Assembly (NCBI GenBank): GCA_031292575.1
Contig: JARLGX010000030.1
Location: 30,232-94,231 of the forward strand
Origin: Paludibacter sp.
GTDB lineage: Bacteria > Bacteroidota > Bacteroidia > Bacteroidales > Paludibacteraceae
Length of the DNA: 64,000 nucleotides
Direction: 5' to 3'
The notes under the pieces were generated by a model. That model worked only from the letters and a program-made list of their open reading frames with translations, was not told the origin of the DNA and made no database searches. Each line of letters begins with the position of its first letter. The first letter of the stretch is position 1. Below are positions 24,735 to 33,735 of this stretch, piece by piece. The translations under genes were made by a program, and so were the position numbers.

Positions 24735-25901
24735 ATGTTTAGACGGATAACACGTGTAGTTTGGATACTGTCGGTGGTAAGTTTATTTACCGATGTGGCT
24801 GGTGAGATGCTTTATCCGGTAATGCCTATATACCTTAAAAGCATTGGTTTTTCTATTCTTTTAATCGGTATTCTGGAAGGGTTGGCCGAAGCAAGTGCCG
24901 GTCTCAGCAAAGGTTATTTCGGAAAACTTTCGGATACAACCGGAAAACGATTGCCATTTGTGCAGGTTGGTTATATTTTGAATGCCATTGCCAAACCAAT
25001 GATTGTATTTTTTACCTATCCAATTTGGATTTTCTTTGTCCGTACTACCGACCGTTTTGCCAAGGGAATTCGCGCTGGAGCGCGAGATGCAATACTATCC
25101 GACGAAGCCACCCCCGAAACCAAAGGAACAGTTTTTGGATTTCATCGTGCCATGGATACAATTGGGGCTGCCATTGGCCCTACATTTGCATTGCTCTATT
25201 TGTATTTCCATCCCAAAGATTATAAAACACTTTTCTACATTGCCTTTATACCCGGATTATTAGCCATTATTATCACACTTTTCCTAAAAGAAAAGAAAAA
25301 AAACCTCGCTCCTATTCACGAAAAAGTTTCGTTCTTTTCTTTTCTGAAATACTGGAAACAAAGTCCGGCAGCATACCGCAAATTATCAATTGGGTTACTA
25401 CTATTCACACTATTCAACAGTTCGGATGTGTTCCTGCTCCTGAAAGCCAAAGATGCCGGGCTCAACGACACACACGTTATCGGTATATATATTTTCTACA
25501 ACCTGGTTTACGCACTGTTTGCTTTTCCACTGGGTGCATTGGCCGATAAAATTGGCTTAAAGCGTATGTTCCTGATTGGATTAGGGATGTTTTCCATCGT
25601 CTATTTCGGCTTTTCTGTCAACACAAATTTATACATTTTTCTGGGATTGTTCTTTCTTTACGGACTCTATGCCGCTGCCACCGAAGGCGTTTCAAAAGCA
25701 TGGATAAGCAATATCTCAGACCCCAAAGATACCGCAACAGCCATTGGCACTTTCTCAGCCCTGCAAAGTATCTGTACCATGCTGGCCAGTTCGCTTGCTG
25801 GGGTTATATGGTACGAACTCGGTGCCAAAACACTCTTTATTATGAGCGGTGCAATGACGTTGGTGGTGCTGGTGTACATGTGGGGAATGAGGGAGAAATA
25901 G
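24735..25901 (+). CDS. MFS transporter
   Basis: 388 residues with about 11-12 hydrophobic segments. Beginning FRRITRVVWILSVVSLFTDVAGEMLYPVMPIYL, with the MFS loop-2/3 motif GYFGKLSDTTGKRLPFV (about 58-75) and a second such loop GALADKIGLKRMFLIG (about 272-287) in the second half. The D-x-x-G-E-M-L-Y-P start and the GIRAGARDAILSDEATPETKGTVFGFHRAMDT segment are typical of an uncharacterised MFS subgroup widespread in bacteria; substrate is unknown. It is probably co-transcribed with dnaX (34-bp gap). Confidence 0.9.
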   Translation: MFRRITRVVWILSVVSLFTDVAGEMLYPVMPIYLKSIGFSILLIGILEGLAEASAGLSKGYFGKLSDTTGKRLPFVQVGYILNAIAKPMIVFFTYPIWIFFVRTTDRFAKGIRAGARDAILSDEATPETKGTVFGFHRAMDTIGAAIGPTFALLYLYFHPKDYKTLFYIAFIPGLLAIIITLFLKEKKKNLAPIHEKVSFFSFLKYWKQSPAAYRKLSIGLLLFTLFNSSDVFLLLKAKDAGLNDTHVIGIYIFYNLVYALFAFPLGALADKIGLKRMFLIGLGMFSIVYFGFSVNTNLYIFLGLFFLYGLYAAATEGVSKAWISNISDPKDTATAIGTFSALQSICTMLASSLAGVIWYELGAKTLFIMSGAMTLVVLVYMWGMREK

Positions 25902-25996
25902 AATCGACCAACTAAAGACATTATTTCTATATTGAATTGACATCGGGAACAAGAATGAAAATATATTGTTATAAGAGCAGTTATAAATTGTTTTCG

Positions 25997-26004
25997 TATA
26001 TTTG
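25997..26004 (+). promoter_or_regulatory. -7 promoter element of the toxin-antitoxin pair
   Basis: TATATTTG, 18 bp before the antitoxin start, giving an almost minimal leader. Confidence 0.6.
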
Positions 26005-26021
26005 CATCACATTTAACTTAT

Positions 26022-26264
26022 ATGATAATGACTGCAATTGAATTAAAGCACATATTAATACGCCGCATATCCGAAATTGAAGATGTTTCGTTTCTAAAGG
26101 CCATCAATACAATACTCGATTCAAAGACAAATAGTGAAATACTTACACTTTCTTTGGCTCAACGGGATGAAATAATGGCTTCAAAAAAAGAGATTGAACA
26201 AGGATTATTTGTTGAACATGAAGTTTTTGACAAAGAAATTAAAGGATGGCTAAAAGAAAAGTAG
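26022..26264 (+). CDS. Putative antitoxin of a ParE/RelE-type module
   Basis: 80 residues (MIMTAIELKHIL; a start at the second Met is also possible). It is helical and acidic, with a central LTLSLAQRDEIMASKKEIEQGLFVEHEVFDKEIKGWLKEK tail of the kind that wraps a ParE toxin. No clear ribbon-helix-helix is seen, but this small Bacteroidota antitoxin type is usual directly before ParE genes. It overlaps the toxin by 19 nt. Confidence 0.78.
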   Translation: MIMTAIELKHILIRRISEIEDVSFLKAINTILDSKTNSEILTLSLAQRDEIMASKKEIEQGLFVEHEVFDKEIKGWLKEK

Positions 26265-26545
26265 TTTGGTCGCACCAGGCAAGAATTAAACTAATCGAGA
26301 TTTTGACCTATTTTGCAGATCGAAATAAAAGCAAGCTTTACTCCGAAAAGCTTTACAAGAGAATAAATAATGAATTAAAATTGCTTGTAAAGCAACCTGA
26401 TTTGGGTATCAAAACAGAAATTGATTCTGTGAGAGGACTAATAATTGGCGATTACATTTTATTCTACGAAATCACAGCTGACAAAATTATTATACATACC
26501 CTCTGGGATTCCAAACAAAATCCTCAAGATTTAAAAATCAACTAA
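26246..26545 (+). CDS. ParE/RelE superfamily toxin
   Basis: 99 residues, basic, with the fold's pattern: VVWSHQARIKLIEILTYFADRN (first strand and helix pair), YSEKLYKRINNELKLLVKQPDLGIKT, SVRGLIIGDYILFYEIT (central strands) and IHTLWDSKQNPQDL (last strand with the family's W-D-x-R/K-Q-x-P end). ParE-like toxins poison gyrase and RelE-like ones cut mRNA; the sequence does not decide which. Its overlap with the upstream gene supports a toxin-antitoxin operon. Confidence 0.88.
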   Translation: MAKRKVVWSHQARIKLIEILTYFADRNKSKLYSEKLYKRINNELKLLVKQPDLGIKTEIDSVRGLIIGDYILFYEITADKIIIHTLWDSKQNPQDLKIN

Positions 26546-26603
26546 ATTTTTTGGAATAACTAAACAGCCGATTACAGCAATGTGATTGGTTTTTTTTATC
26601 CGG

Positions 26604-26823
26604 CCGCTCCGAGCGGAAACCTCCTTTTTTAAGATTCATGCTTCCGCTCGGGGCGGTTGCTACCTTTGAAATAATTTTGACCATCTGCCCCGAGCGAAAC
26701 CTCGCCTTGAAAAAAAATCACGTTTCCGCTCCGGGCGGAAGTTCCCTTTCAATTCATTTTGCCTTTTCGCCCGGGGCGGAAGGTTGCTTTGAAAAAATTT
26801 CTTATTTTCGCCCGTGGCGGAAG
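26604..26823. repeat. 41-bp tandem array (six units) with GC-rich palindromic cores
   Basis: The core CCGCTCCGAGCGG and variants (CGGGGCGG, CGAGCG, CGGGCGG, GTGGCGG) recur at about 26610, 26650, 26691, 26732, 26773 and 26814, spacing 40, 41, 41, 41, 41, separated by AT-rich linkers. Several cores are palindromic. It lies between the toxin gene and the end of ilvC, where no gene is otherwise present (26546-26951). An open frame across it is a composition artefact. Confidence 0.88.
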
Positions 26824-26858
26824 CTAACATTCACATCGTTTTTAGCCTCTAACAAAAC

Positions 26859-26894
26859 AACAAGAGCCGCCTCCAACCGGAAGCAGCTCTTGTT
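26859..26894 (-). terminator. Terminator of the ilv operon
   Basis: AACAAGAGC (26859-26867) / GCTCTTGTT (26886-26894); on the minus strand the exit flank is GTTTTGTT-rich. It lies 58 bp beyond the ilvC stop. Confidence 0.7.
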
Positions 26895-26907
26895 TATTTT
26901 TGTTTTG

Positions 26908-26940
26908 TTCCGTAAAGACGCAAAGCATTGCGTCTCTACA
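26908..26940. repeat. GTAGAGACGCAATGC-type palindromic repeat
   Basis: AGACGCAA-AGCA-TTGCGTCT inverted repeat with TAAAG/CTCTA flanks, immediately downstream of ilvC. I have the impression that similar GACGCAA palindromes are dispersed in many bacterial genomes; copy number here is unknown. Confidence 0.6.
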
Positions 26941-26951
26941 AGACAATATTA

Positions 26952-28430
26952 TTATTCCACCACTTTCTTCATGGCAGTCATGGCAGCACGTAGTTCGGCT
27001 CCACAAATTTCGATAGAGTGATTACGGATAGCCGCGTTTATTTTCACTAATTCGAAGTTGTCAACATGTCCGTCCTTGCCTTCGTTGAAGTTTTTACCAA
27101 TCACGTTAGTATCAATTTTCTTCATGAAGTCGGCCAACAATGGTTTACAGGCATGGTCAAACAAATAGCAACCGTACTCAGCTGTATCGGAGATCACACG
27201 ATTCATTTCGTACAGTTTTTTGCGCGCAATGGTGTTGGCAATAAGTGGAGTTTCGTGCAACGATTCGTAGTAAGCCGATTCGTTTTTGATACCCGAGCAA
27301 GTCATGGTTTCGTAAGCCAATTCCACACCTGATTTTACAAAAGCAACCATCAATGTAGCGTTATCAAAAAATTCTTGTTCCGAAATTTCCATGTCACCGG
27401 CAGGAGTTTTCTCAAAAGCGGTTTCGCCTGTTTCGGCACGCCAGGTCAACAGGTTTTTGTCACCGTCAGCCCAGTCTTCCATCATGGTTTTAGAGAAATG
27501 ACCCGACAAAATATCATCCATATGTTTGATAAACAACGGACGCATGATGTTTTTCAATTCGTCGGACAATTTGAAAGCTTCCACTTTGGCAGGGTTCGAC
27601 AAACGATCCATCATATTGGTAATACCACCAATTTTCAAGGCTTCGGTAATGGTTTCCCAACCGTATTGAACCAATTTTGAAGCATAACCTTTGTCAATTC
27701 CTTTTTCAATCATTTTGTTGAACGAAAGGATAGAACCGGTCTGCAACAGACCGCAAAGAATAGTTTGCTCACCCATCAAATCCGATTTTACTTCGGCTAC
27801 AAATGACGAATGAAGCACACCGGCTTTATGACCGCCTGTACCCACACAATAAGCTTTGGCAATTTCCATACCGTCACCATTCGGATCGTTTTCGGCATGA
27901 ACCGCGATAAGCGTTGGAACCCCGAAACCCCGAAGATATTCGGCACGAACTTCCGAAGCAGGTGATTTTGGAGCCACCATGATTACTGTAATATCTTTAC
28001 GGATTTGAGTGCCTTCTTCCACAATGTTGAAACCGTGTGAGTAAGCCAGGCATGAACCTTTTTTCATCAAATGCATAACCTGATTTACCACCGAAGTATG
28101 TTGTTTATCGGGAGCCAAATTCATTACTAAATCGGCAGTAGGAATTAATTCTTCGAAAGTTCCAACCACAAAATTGTTGTTTTTGGCATTTTCGTACGAA
28201 GCTTTTTTCTTGTCGATTGAATCCTGACGCAAGGCGTAAGAAATATCCAAACCACTGTCGCGCATGTTAAGACCTTGAGCCAAACCCTGGGCACCACATC
28301 CTACAACTACGATTTTCTTACCAATAAGTTTTTTGACACCATCAGCGAATTCGCTGCTTTGCATAAAATCACATTTTCCTAATTCCTGAACTTTCAGGCG
28401 GTGAGGAAGTGAACTAAAATAATTTGCCAT
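26952..28430 (-). CDS. ilvC: Ketol-acid reductoisomerase (class II, long form)
   Basis: Converts 2-acetolactate or 2-aceto-2-hydroxybutyrate to the dihydroxy acid with NADPH, the second common step of valine and isoleucine synthesis. 492 residues, the long class II form (class I is about 330). N-terminal Rossmann motif [20 protein letters not shown] (about 41-60), the loop [15 protein letters not shown], then two tandem knotted C-terminal domains. It is last in ilvD-ilvB-ilvN-thioesterase-ilvC and separated from the thioesterase by 143 bp bearing inverted CCCCTAAAGG repeats. Confidence 0.97.
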   Translation of the reverse strand: MANYFSSLPHRLKVQELGKCDFMQSSEFADGVKKLIGKKIVVVGCGAQGLAQGLNMRDSGLDISYALRQDSIDKKKASYENAKNNNFVVGTFEELIPTADLVMNLAPDKQHTSVVNQVMHLMKKGSCLAYSHGFNIVEEGTQIRKDITVIMVAPKSPASEVRAEYLRGFGVPTLIAVHAENDPNGDGMEIAKAYCVGTGGHKAGVLHSSFVAEVKSDLMGEQTILCGLLQTGSILSFNKMIEKGIDKGYASKLVQYGWETITEALKIGGITNMMDRLSNPAKVEAFKLSDELKNIMRPLFIKHMDDILSGHFSKTMMEDWADGDKNLLTWRAETGETAFEKTPAGDMEISEQEFFDNATLMVAFVKSGVELAYETMTCSGIKNESAYYESLHETPLIANTIARKKLYEMNRVISDTAEYGCYLFDHACKPLLADFMKKIDTNVIGKNFNEGKDGHVDNFELVKINAAIRNHSIEICGAELRAAMTAMKKVVE

Positions 28431-28432
28431 GT

Positions 28433-28590
28433 TACGAATAACCCCTAACCCCTAAAGGAGGATTCCGGAGTAGTTTTTAATTGTTTATACTATATTGTTA
28501 TTATTTTATTTAGATTACGGACATTAAATCTGTATAACCGAATATTCGCTTTCAACCCATATATTATCTCCCTTTAGGGGTTAGGGGTCA
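28433..28590. repeat. Element with inverted ACCCCTAACCCCTAAAGG ends between thioesterase and ilvC
   Basis: One arm, ACCCCTAACCCCTAAAGGAG on the plus strand (about 28441-28459), lies just upstream of ilvC. The inverted arm, CTCCCTTTAGGGGTTAGGGG (about 28569-28588), covers the end of the thioesterase gene. Between them is AT-rich sequence without a gene. The second arm encodes the last residues (LTPNP) and the stop codon of the thioesterase. Confidence 0.75.
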
Positions 28591-29338
28591 ATACCATCCT
28601 CGCCCTGCAAGTAATTTTATGCTCTTTATGAATTTCAAAACGAAAATCATTGGGTTCCATTTCTGTACCAACAATATCAACAAAATCATCGTAAAGCATT
28701 TCGCTCATAAAATTTATTTCAAAGCGTTTAACTTGTTTCTTTCGATAGCAATCTAACGAGAAACAATCACTTATCCATTCAATATAACGAACAGTGTTCA
28801 CATGCCCATTGATGTCAATATCGCTGTATTTTACTTTAAAAGCGTCATAATCTTCGCCTTCAACGGCACCAAGTTTTATCGGTTTTGCAATCAAACCGGG
28901 CACACCGGTTGCAAATTTATGTATACCATCCAACGAAAGTAAATCCTTTGCCTTGCGGGTTTGCATATCTATCATTGCCCAATTAGAACAAGCATTGCCA
29001 ATGATTTCCTGCTTTTCATTCCGAATACAAAAATTACGGGTTGTACTTGCGCGTCCCACTTCTTCTATCCAGGTTTCAACCTGAATTGGTTCATATTGTT
29101 CGGGGAAATAATTCATTTCAATAGCTAATCGCAATAAAACCCACGAACTATCCATTTCATTCAAGCTGCGTAATCCAAACCCATTATCGTCGGCATTATA
29201 TCCTGCCGTAGTAAGCAAAATATTAGTTAGTGCCGCCATGGTTATACGGAACTGAAAATCGACATCCTGAGGTTGAATTTGAAAAGAATAGCTATATTTT
29301 TGATTGTTTACAACCGATTCCGGGACTTTACTTTCCAT
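28574..29338 (-). CDS. Acyl-ACP thioesterase
   Basis: About 254 residues from ATG 29338 (MESKVPESVVNNQKYSYSF). The upstream extension MICWIIFKKN is less likely because the ATG at 29338 sits inside the end of ilvN, giving an 11-nt coupling overlap. Two hot-dog domains: the first about 15-135 (with ALTNILLTTAGYNADDNGFG and SSWVLLRLAIEM), the second about 150-254 (SDIDINGHVNTVRYIEWISDCF, the N-x-H catalytic motif of plant FatA/FatB-type enzymes). It releases free fatty acids from ACP. The location inside the branched-chain amino acid operon is known in Bacteroides and suggests a link to branched-chain fatty acids, which is inference. Confidence 0.92.
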   Translation of the reverse strand: MESKVPESVVNNQKYSYSFQIQPQDVDFQFRITMAALTNILLTTAGYNADDNGFGLRSLNEMDSSWVLLRLAIEMNYFPEQYEPIQVETWIEEVGRASTTRNFCIRNEKQEIIGNACSNWAMIDMQTRKAKDLLSLDGIHKFATGVPGLIAKPIKLGAVEGEDYDAFKVKYSDIDINGHVNTVRYIEWISDCFSLDCYRKKQVKRFEINFMSEMLYDDFVDIVGTEMEPNDFRFEIHKEHKITCRARMVLTPNP

Positions 29339-29870
29339 ATTTTTCTTGAATATTATCCAGCATATCACTCAGGCGTTCCACTTTTGATCGAGTAATAGCC
29401 ACCCGTCCTGAGCGAATAAACTGTAACACACCAACCGATTCACTCAATTCATTGAAGAGTTGCTGAGTTTCGTCGTAGTGTCCGGTTTTTTCGAAAACCA
29501 CAAAGTTTTCGTTCATTTCCAGAATATGAATATGATGATTTCGAATCAATATTTCAATCGTTCCCAATTCAAGCAATTTATCGGTAGCCACTTTGTATAA
29601 AGCAATTTCCTGAAAAACCAACCCTTCGTCGGTGTTGTAGTATGCTTTCAAAATATCAATTCGTTTATCTATTTGCTTCACAACCTTCGATACTACATCT
29701 TCGGTAGCAAAAATCGTTATAGTAAACTTATGAACGCCTTTAATAGCCGAAGGAGAAACTGAAAGTGTCTCAATATTAATGGCGCGACGCGTAAAAATGA
29801 TGGTTATCTGACCCAACAAACCTACGGTATTTTCCGAAAAAACGGTAATGGTATATAATTTAGTTTCCAT
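29328..29870 (-). CDS. ilvN: Acetolactate synthase regulatory (small) subunit
   Basis: 180 residues. The N-terminal ACT domain (KLYTITVFSENTVGLLGQITIIFTRRAINIETLSVSPS) binds the feedback effector valine in characterised homologues. A second ACT-like half follows (about 80-160, ALYKVATDKLLELGTIEILI). It starts 4 bp after ilvB stops and overlaps the thioesterase start by 11 nt, so the three are translated as a coupled set. Confidence 0.94.
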   Translation of the reverse strand: METKLYTITVFSENTVGLLGQITIIFTRRAINIETLSVSPSAIKGVHKFTITIFATEDVVSKVVKQIDKRIDILKAYYNTDEGLVFQEIALYKVATDKLLELGTIEILIRNHHIHILEMNENFVVFEKTGHYDETQQLFNELSESVGVLQFIRSGRVAITRSKVERLSDMLDNIQEKYGK

Positions 29871-29874
29871 GATT

Positions 29875-31575
29875 TTAGTCTCCCAATAAAATATTAGTTA
29901 CACATGCACCGGCAGGAATCATAGGAAATACCATGCCTTTTTTCTCTACATTTACAACCAACAAATAAGGTTTGTCGTCTTTCAACATATCTGCAATAGC
30001 TGCATCCAGTTCATCGCGTTTGTGAACTTCAGTGCCATTAATCTTATAAGCTTTGGCAATGGCTACAAAATCAGGATTCAACATATTGGTGAATGAATAA
30101 CGTTCTTCGAAAAACATTTCCTGCCATTGGCGTACCATTCCAAGGAAATGATTATTCAGAATAATCATTTTTACACCAATTTGTTCCTGCATAATAGTTC
30201 CAAGCTCCTGAATAGTCATTTGAAAACCACCATCGCCACTAAACATACAAACCGTACGTTCAGGTGCACCCATTTTAGCTCCCATCGCAGCCGGAATCCC
30301 AAATCCCATAGTACCTAACCCACCGGAAGTTACCAAGCTGCGGGTTTCTGAGTATTTAAAATAACGGGCGGCCATCATTTGGTTTTGACCCACATCCGTT
30401 ACCAAAACGGCTTTATTATCTGTGGCTTCTGACACTTTATGAATTACTTCACCCATAGTCATTTCACCCGATTCAGGATAAACTTCACGTTGAATTACTT
30501 TATCGAATTCAAGTTTTTCGTATTCTGCAAACGAAGCAATCCATTCGGCATGTTTCGCTTCTTTAATCATTGCTGTCAAAGCAGGTAAAGTGTCTTTAGC
30601 CGATCCCAAAACCGGAGCATCGGGAATTACATTCTTGCCAATTTCAGCGGCATCAATGTCTAAATGTATAATTTTAGCCTGTTTGGCATACGTTTTCAAA
30701 TCGCCGGTTACACGGTCATCGAATCGCATCCCAATAGCAATCAGCACATCACATTCGTTGGTTTTCATGTTCGGAGCTACATTCCCATGCATTCCCAGAA
30801 AACCTTTGTTTAAAGGAAAATCACTGGCCATAGCCGAAGCACCCAGCAGCGTCCAGGCTGCTGGTATATTTCCTTTTTCAAGAAATGCTTTCAGTTCCTT
30901 TTCAGCATTTGCCAATAAAACCCCTTGGCCAACCAAGGCAAATGGTTTTTTAGCAGTATTTATTAATGCAGCAGCAGCTTCAATTTGAGAAGATTGAACT
31001 TCAGGAATAGGAATATAACTGCGAATGAAAGTACATGGTTCATAATTAAATTCTACTTCCTCATTCTGTGCACTCTTAGCAAAATCAAGTACAACCGGAC
31101 CCGGACGCCCACTGCGCGCAATGTAAAATGCACGAGCCACAGCCCATGCAATATCTTCTGCACGACGAATCTGATACGCCCATTTAGTAATCGGCTGCGT
31201 AATACCAACCACATCAATTTCCTGAAATGCATCGGTTCCTAACAAGGGAGCGCTAACCTGTCCGGTGATAACTACCAACGGGGTGCTGTCTAACATGGCA
31301 TCGCCAATTCCGGTAATGGCATTGGTGGCAGCTGGTCCTGACGTAACCAGGCAAACACCAACTTTTCCGGAAACACGTGCGTAACCCTGTGCAGCATGTG
31401 TTGCACCCTGTTCATGACGTGTAAGTATATGATTTATATGTTTATCGTAATCGTAAAGAGCATCGAAAACGGGCATAATTGCACCGCCCGGATAACCAAA
31501 TATGGTATCAACGCCCTCCTTTACAAGCGACTGCATAAATGCATGAGCTCCTGTTATTTTAGTTTTTGTTTCCAT
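29875..31575 (-). CDS. ilvB: Acetolactate synthase catalytic (large) subunit
   Basis: ThDP/FAD enzyme condensing pyruvate with pyruvate or 2-oxobutyrate. 566 residues. The catalytic glutamate is in LTRHEQGATHAAQGYAR (about residue 55), LVTSGPAATN follows, and the ThDP-Mg motif GDGGFQMTIQELGTIMQEQIGVKMIILNN is at about 445-475. It uses ATG at 31575 (METKTKITGAHAF). Upstream, the 104-bp gap to ilvD contains a degenerate CCCCTCATTCCCTAAAAAGG-like sequence similar to the other intergenic elements. Confidence 0.96.
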   Translation of the reverse strand: METKTKITGAHAFMQSLVKEGVDTIFGYPGGAIMPVFDALYDYDKHINHILTRHEQGATHAAQGYARVSGKVGVCLVTSGPAATNAITGIGDAMLDSTPLVVITGQVSAPLLGTDAFQEIDVVGITQPITKWAYQIRRAEDIAWAVARAFYIARSGRPGPVVLDFAKSAQNEEVEFNYEPCTFIRSYIPIPEVQSSQIEAAAALINTAKKPFALVGQGVLLANAEKELKAFLEKGNIPAAWTLLGASAMASDFPLNKGFLGMHGNVAPNMKTNECDVLIAIGMRFDDRVTGDLKTYAKQAKIIHLDIDAAEIGKNVIPDAPVLGSAKDTLPALTAMIKEAKHAEWIASFAEYEKLEFDKVIQREVYPESGEMTMGEVIHKVSEATDNKAVLVTDVGQNQMMAARYFKYSETRSLVTSGGLGTMGFGIPAAMGAKMGAPERTVCMFSGDGGFQMTIQELGTIMQEQIGVKMIILNNHFLGMVRQWQEMFFEERYSFTNMLNPDFVAIAKAYKINGTEVHKRDELDAAIADMLKDDKPYLLVVNVEKKGMVFPMIPAGACVTNILLGD

Positions 31576-31679
31576 AATGTAGCCCCCTCATTCCCTAAAA
31601 AGGAATTTATTGAGATAATTTTAAATTGAAATTCTATTAATTCATTAAGATAAACCTGACTGCCCGATAAATTAAAGCT

Positions 31680-33512
31680 TCAATCTATCATTCTGACAGC
31701 TCCCTTATCAGCAGAGCTTACCAAACTGGCGTAAGCGCGCAGTGCTTTGGAGACGACCCGGTTTCTATCTTTCGGCTTGAATGCATCTTTTCCACGAGCC
31801 AATTCAGCTTCGCGACGTTTAAGAAGTTCTTCCTCACTCACTTTTACATTGATAGAACGATTTGGAATATCTATTTCAATGATATCACCATCCTGAATTA
31901 AACCTATGTTACCACCCGAAGCTGCTTCTGGCGAAATGTGTCCGATTGACAGACCTGAAGTTCCTCCCGAGAAACGACCATCAGTAATCAATGCACACTC
32001 TTTTCCAAGATGTTTAGACTTAATGTACGAAGTTGGATACAACATTTCTTGCATGCCGGGACCACCTTTTGGTCCTTCGTGAGTGATTACAACCACATCG
32101 CCCGAAACCACTTTTCCACTTAGAATGCCTATGCAGGCAGTATCTTGTGAGGTGAATACTTTTGCTGGTCCACTGAATTTCCATATGCTTTCGTCAACGC
32201 CGGCAGTCTTAATAACACATCCATCCTGTGCAATGTTTCCTTTGAGGATTCCGAGTCCACCGTCTTTGGTATAAGCGTGTTCAATATTACGAATACATCC
32301 GTTTTCACGATCTACATCAAGTTTATCGTATTGAGTATGTTGCGAACCCATAACCCGATTGAATTTATGAGCAGGTGCACTTTTATATTTTTCTATCGCC
32401 ACAGCCGTGGCCTTAGGGCTGGTAATATCAAATTGTTCAATAGCTTCACCCAAAGTCATTCCATCCACCCGATAAACAGAAGTGTCAAGTAAACCACCTT
32501 TGCTTAGTTCTGCCAGAATTCCAAGAATTCCACCAGCACGGTTTACGTCTTGAATGTGATATTTTTGTGAATTTGGTGCAACTTTACACAAGCAAGGCGT
32601 GTGACGCGAAAGTTGATCCATATCATCCATTGTCAATTCAACTTCCGCTTCATGAGCAATGGCTAAAATATGAAGTACAGTATTGGTAGAACCACCCATC
32701 GCAATATCAAGCCTCATGGCATTTAAAAATGCTTCACGGGTTGCTATAGATCGGGGCAAAACGGTTTCATCACCCTGAAAATAGTATTTATTGGCATTTT
32801 CTACAATTAATTTTGCGGCATCAATAAAAAGTTGAGTGCGGTTAGCATGTGTTGCAACAATAGTTCCATTCCCGGGTAAAGCCAAACCAATAGCTTCGTT
32901 CAGGCAATTCATTGAATTAGCTGTAAACATTCCCGAACACGATCCACAGGTAGGACAAGCAGCATTTTCAATTCGTTTCACTTGTGAATCTGAAACACTC
33001 TCGTCAGCAGATTGAACCATAGCATCAACCAAATCCAACTGTTTTCCATCCAGTTCTCCGGCTTCCATTGGTCCACCCGAAACAAAAACAGTAGGTATAT
33101 TTAATCGCATTGAAGCCATAAGCATTCCAGGCGTTATTTTATCACAATTACTGATACATATCATGGCATCAGCCCTATGTGCGTTCACCATGTATTCGAC
33201 ACTATCGGCAATTATATCCCTTGATGGCAACGAATAAAGCATTCCATCATGACCCATCGCAATTCCATCGTCGATAGCAATTGTGTTAAATTCAGCGGCA
33301 AAACATCCTAGTTTTTCTATTTCGGCTTTTACCTTCTGACCAATTTCATGCAAGTGAACATGCCCTGGAACAAACTGCGTAAACGAATTTACTATAGCAA
33401 TAATTGGTTTACCCATTTGATTATCAGTCATCCCATTTGCTCTCCAAAGCGAACGGGCACCAGCCATCTTCCGTCCCGAAGTGGTAGTCAAACTGCGTAA
33501 TTCTTGTTTCAT
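31680..33512 (-). CDS. ilvD: Dihydroxy-acid dehydratase
   Basis: Dehydrates dihydroxy acids to 2-oxo acids, the third common step of Val/Ile synthesis. 610 residues and very close in motif spacing to the E. coli enzyme: [38 protein letters not shown]123 in [11 protein letters not shown]192 in [13 protein letters not shown], and [11 protein letters not shown]. This E. coli-like type carries an oxygen-sensitive [4Fe-4S] cluster, in keeping with an anaerobic organism. It is the first structural gene of the operon, 105 bp after the leader peptide stop. Confidence 0.96.
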   Translation of the reverse strand: MKQELRSLTTTSGRKMAGARSLWRANGMTDNQMGKPIIAIVNSFTQFVPGHVHLHEIGQKVKAEIEKLGCFAAEFNTIAIDDGIAMGHDGMLYSLPSRDIIADSVEYMVNAHRADAMICISNCDKITPGMLMASMRLNIPTVFVSGGPMEAGELDGKQLDLVDAMVQSADESVSDSQVKRIENAACPTCGSCSGMFTANSMNCLNEAIGLALPGNGTIVATHANRTQLFIDAAKLIVENANKYYFQGDETVLPRSIATREAFLNAMRLDIAMGGSTNTVLHILAIAHEAEVELTMDDMDQLSRHTPCLCKVAPNSQKYHIQDVNRAGGILGILAELSKGGLLDTSVYRVDGMTLGEAIEQFDITSPKATAVAIEKYKSAPAHKFNRVMGSQHTQYDKLDVDRENGCIRNIEHAYTKDGGLGILKGNIAQDGCVIKTAGVDESIWKFSGPAKVFTSQDTACIGILSGKVVSGDVVVITHEGPKGGPGMQEMLYPTSYIKSKHLGKECALITDGRFSGGTSGLSIGHISPEAASGGNIGLIQDGDIIEIDIPNRSINVKVSEEELLKRREAELARGKDAFKPKDRNRVVSKALRAYASLVSSADKGAVRMID

Positions 33513-33540
33513 ATAATTTGTTTTATTGTCAATTATTAAT

Positions 33541-33579
33541 TAAATAAAAAACCTTTCTCCGTTATGGTGAGAAAGGTTT
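33541..33579 (-). terminator. Attenuator terminator hairpin of the ilv operon
   Basis: Perfect 11-bp stem AAACCTTTCTC / GAGAAAGGTTT (33549-33559 and 33569-33579 on the plus strand, loop 9) followed on the minus strand by TTTATTTA. It lies between the leader peptide stop and ilvD, where a terminator makes sense only as an attenuator. Confidence 0.85.
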
Positions 33580-33616
33580 CTTGTATTTCACATACATTTA
33601 TACAACGTAACTCACC

Positions 33617-33682
33617 TCACCTCTGATTCTTGACCAAAAGCACCACGAGCACGAGAATAGTATAAATGCGTTGAGAAGTCAT
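33617..33682 (-). CDS. ilvL: ilv operon leader peptide (attenuation)
   Basis: A 21-codon frame starting at ATG 33682: MTSQRIYTILVLVVLLVKNQR, ending TGA at 33617-33619. Ten of the 12 residues from I6 to V17 are Ile, Leu or Val, including the run ILVLVVLLV. The start lies about 16 nt after the predicted transcription start. A GGTGAG word overlapping and following the stop can pair with CTCACC inside the 5' arm and loop of the downstream terminator. Ribosome stalling at branched-chain codons would leave GGTGAG free to block the terminator. This is read directly from sequence, with the mechanism inferred from classical ilv attenuation. Confidence 0.85.
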   Translation of the reverse strand: MTSQRIYTILVLVVLLVKNQR

Positions 33683-33704
33683 ATTGTAATTATTTTTTCG
33701 GCTG

Positions 33705-33735
33705 CAAATATACGGTAAGAATTCGAAACATCAAA
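33705..33735 (-). promoter_or_regulatory. Promoter of the ilv leader and operon
   Basis: The minus strand reads TTTG (plus-strand CAAA at 33732-33735), 19 bp, TATATTTG (plus-strand CAAATATA at 33705-33712): a textbook Bacteroidota -33/-7 promoter. Confidence 0.8.

Noticed and set aside
26638..27021. 127-codon plus-strand open frame
   Set aside because: It runs through the 41-bp repeat array and into the antisense of the ilvC end. The 41-bp period is not a multiple of three, so there is no repeated peptide, and no start signal or family match.
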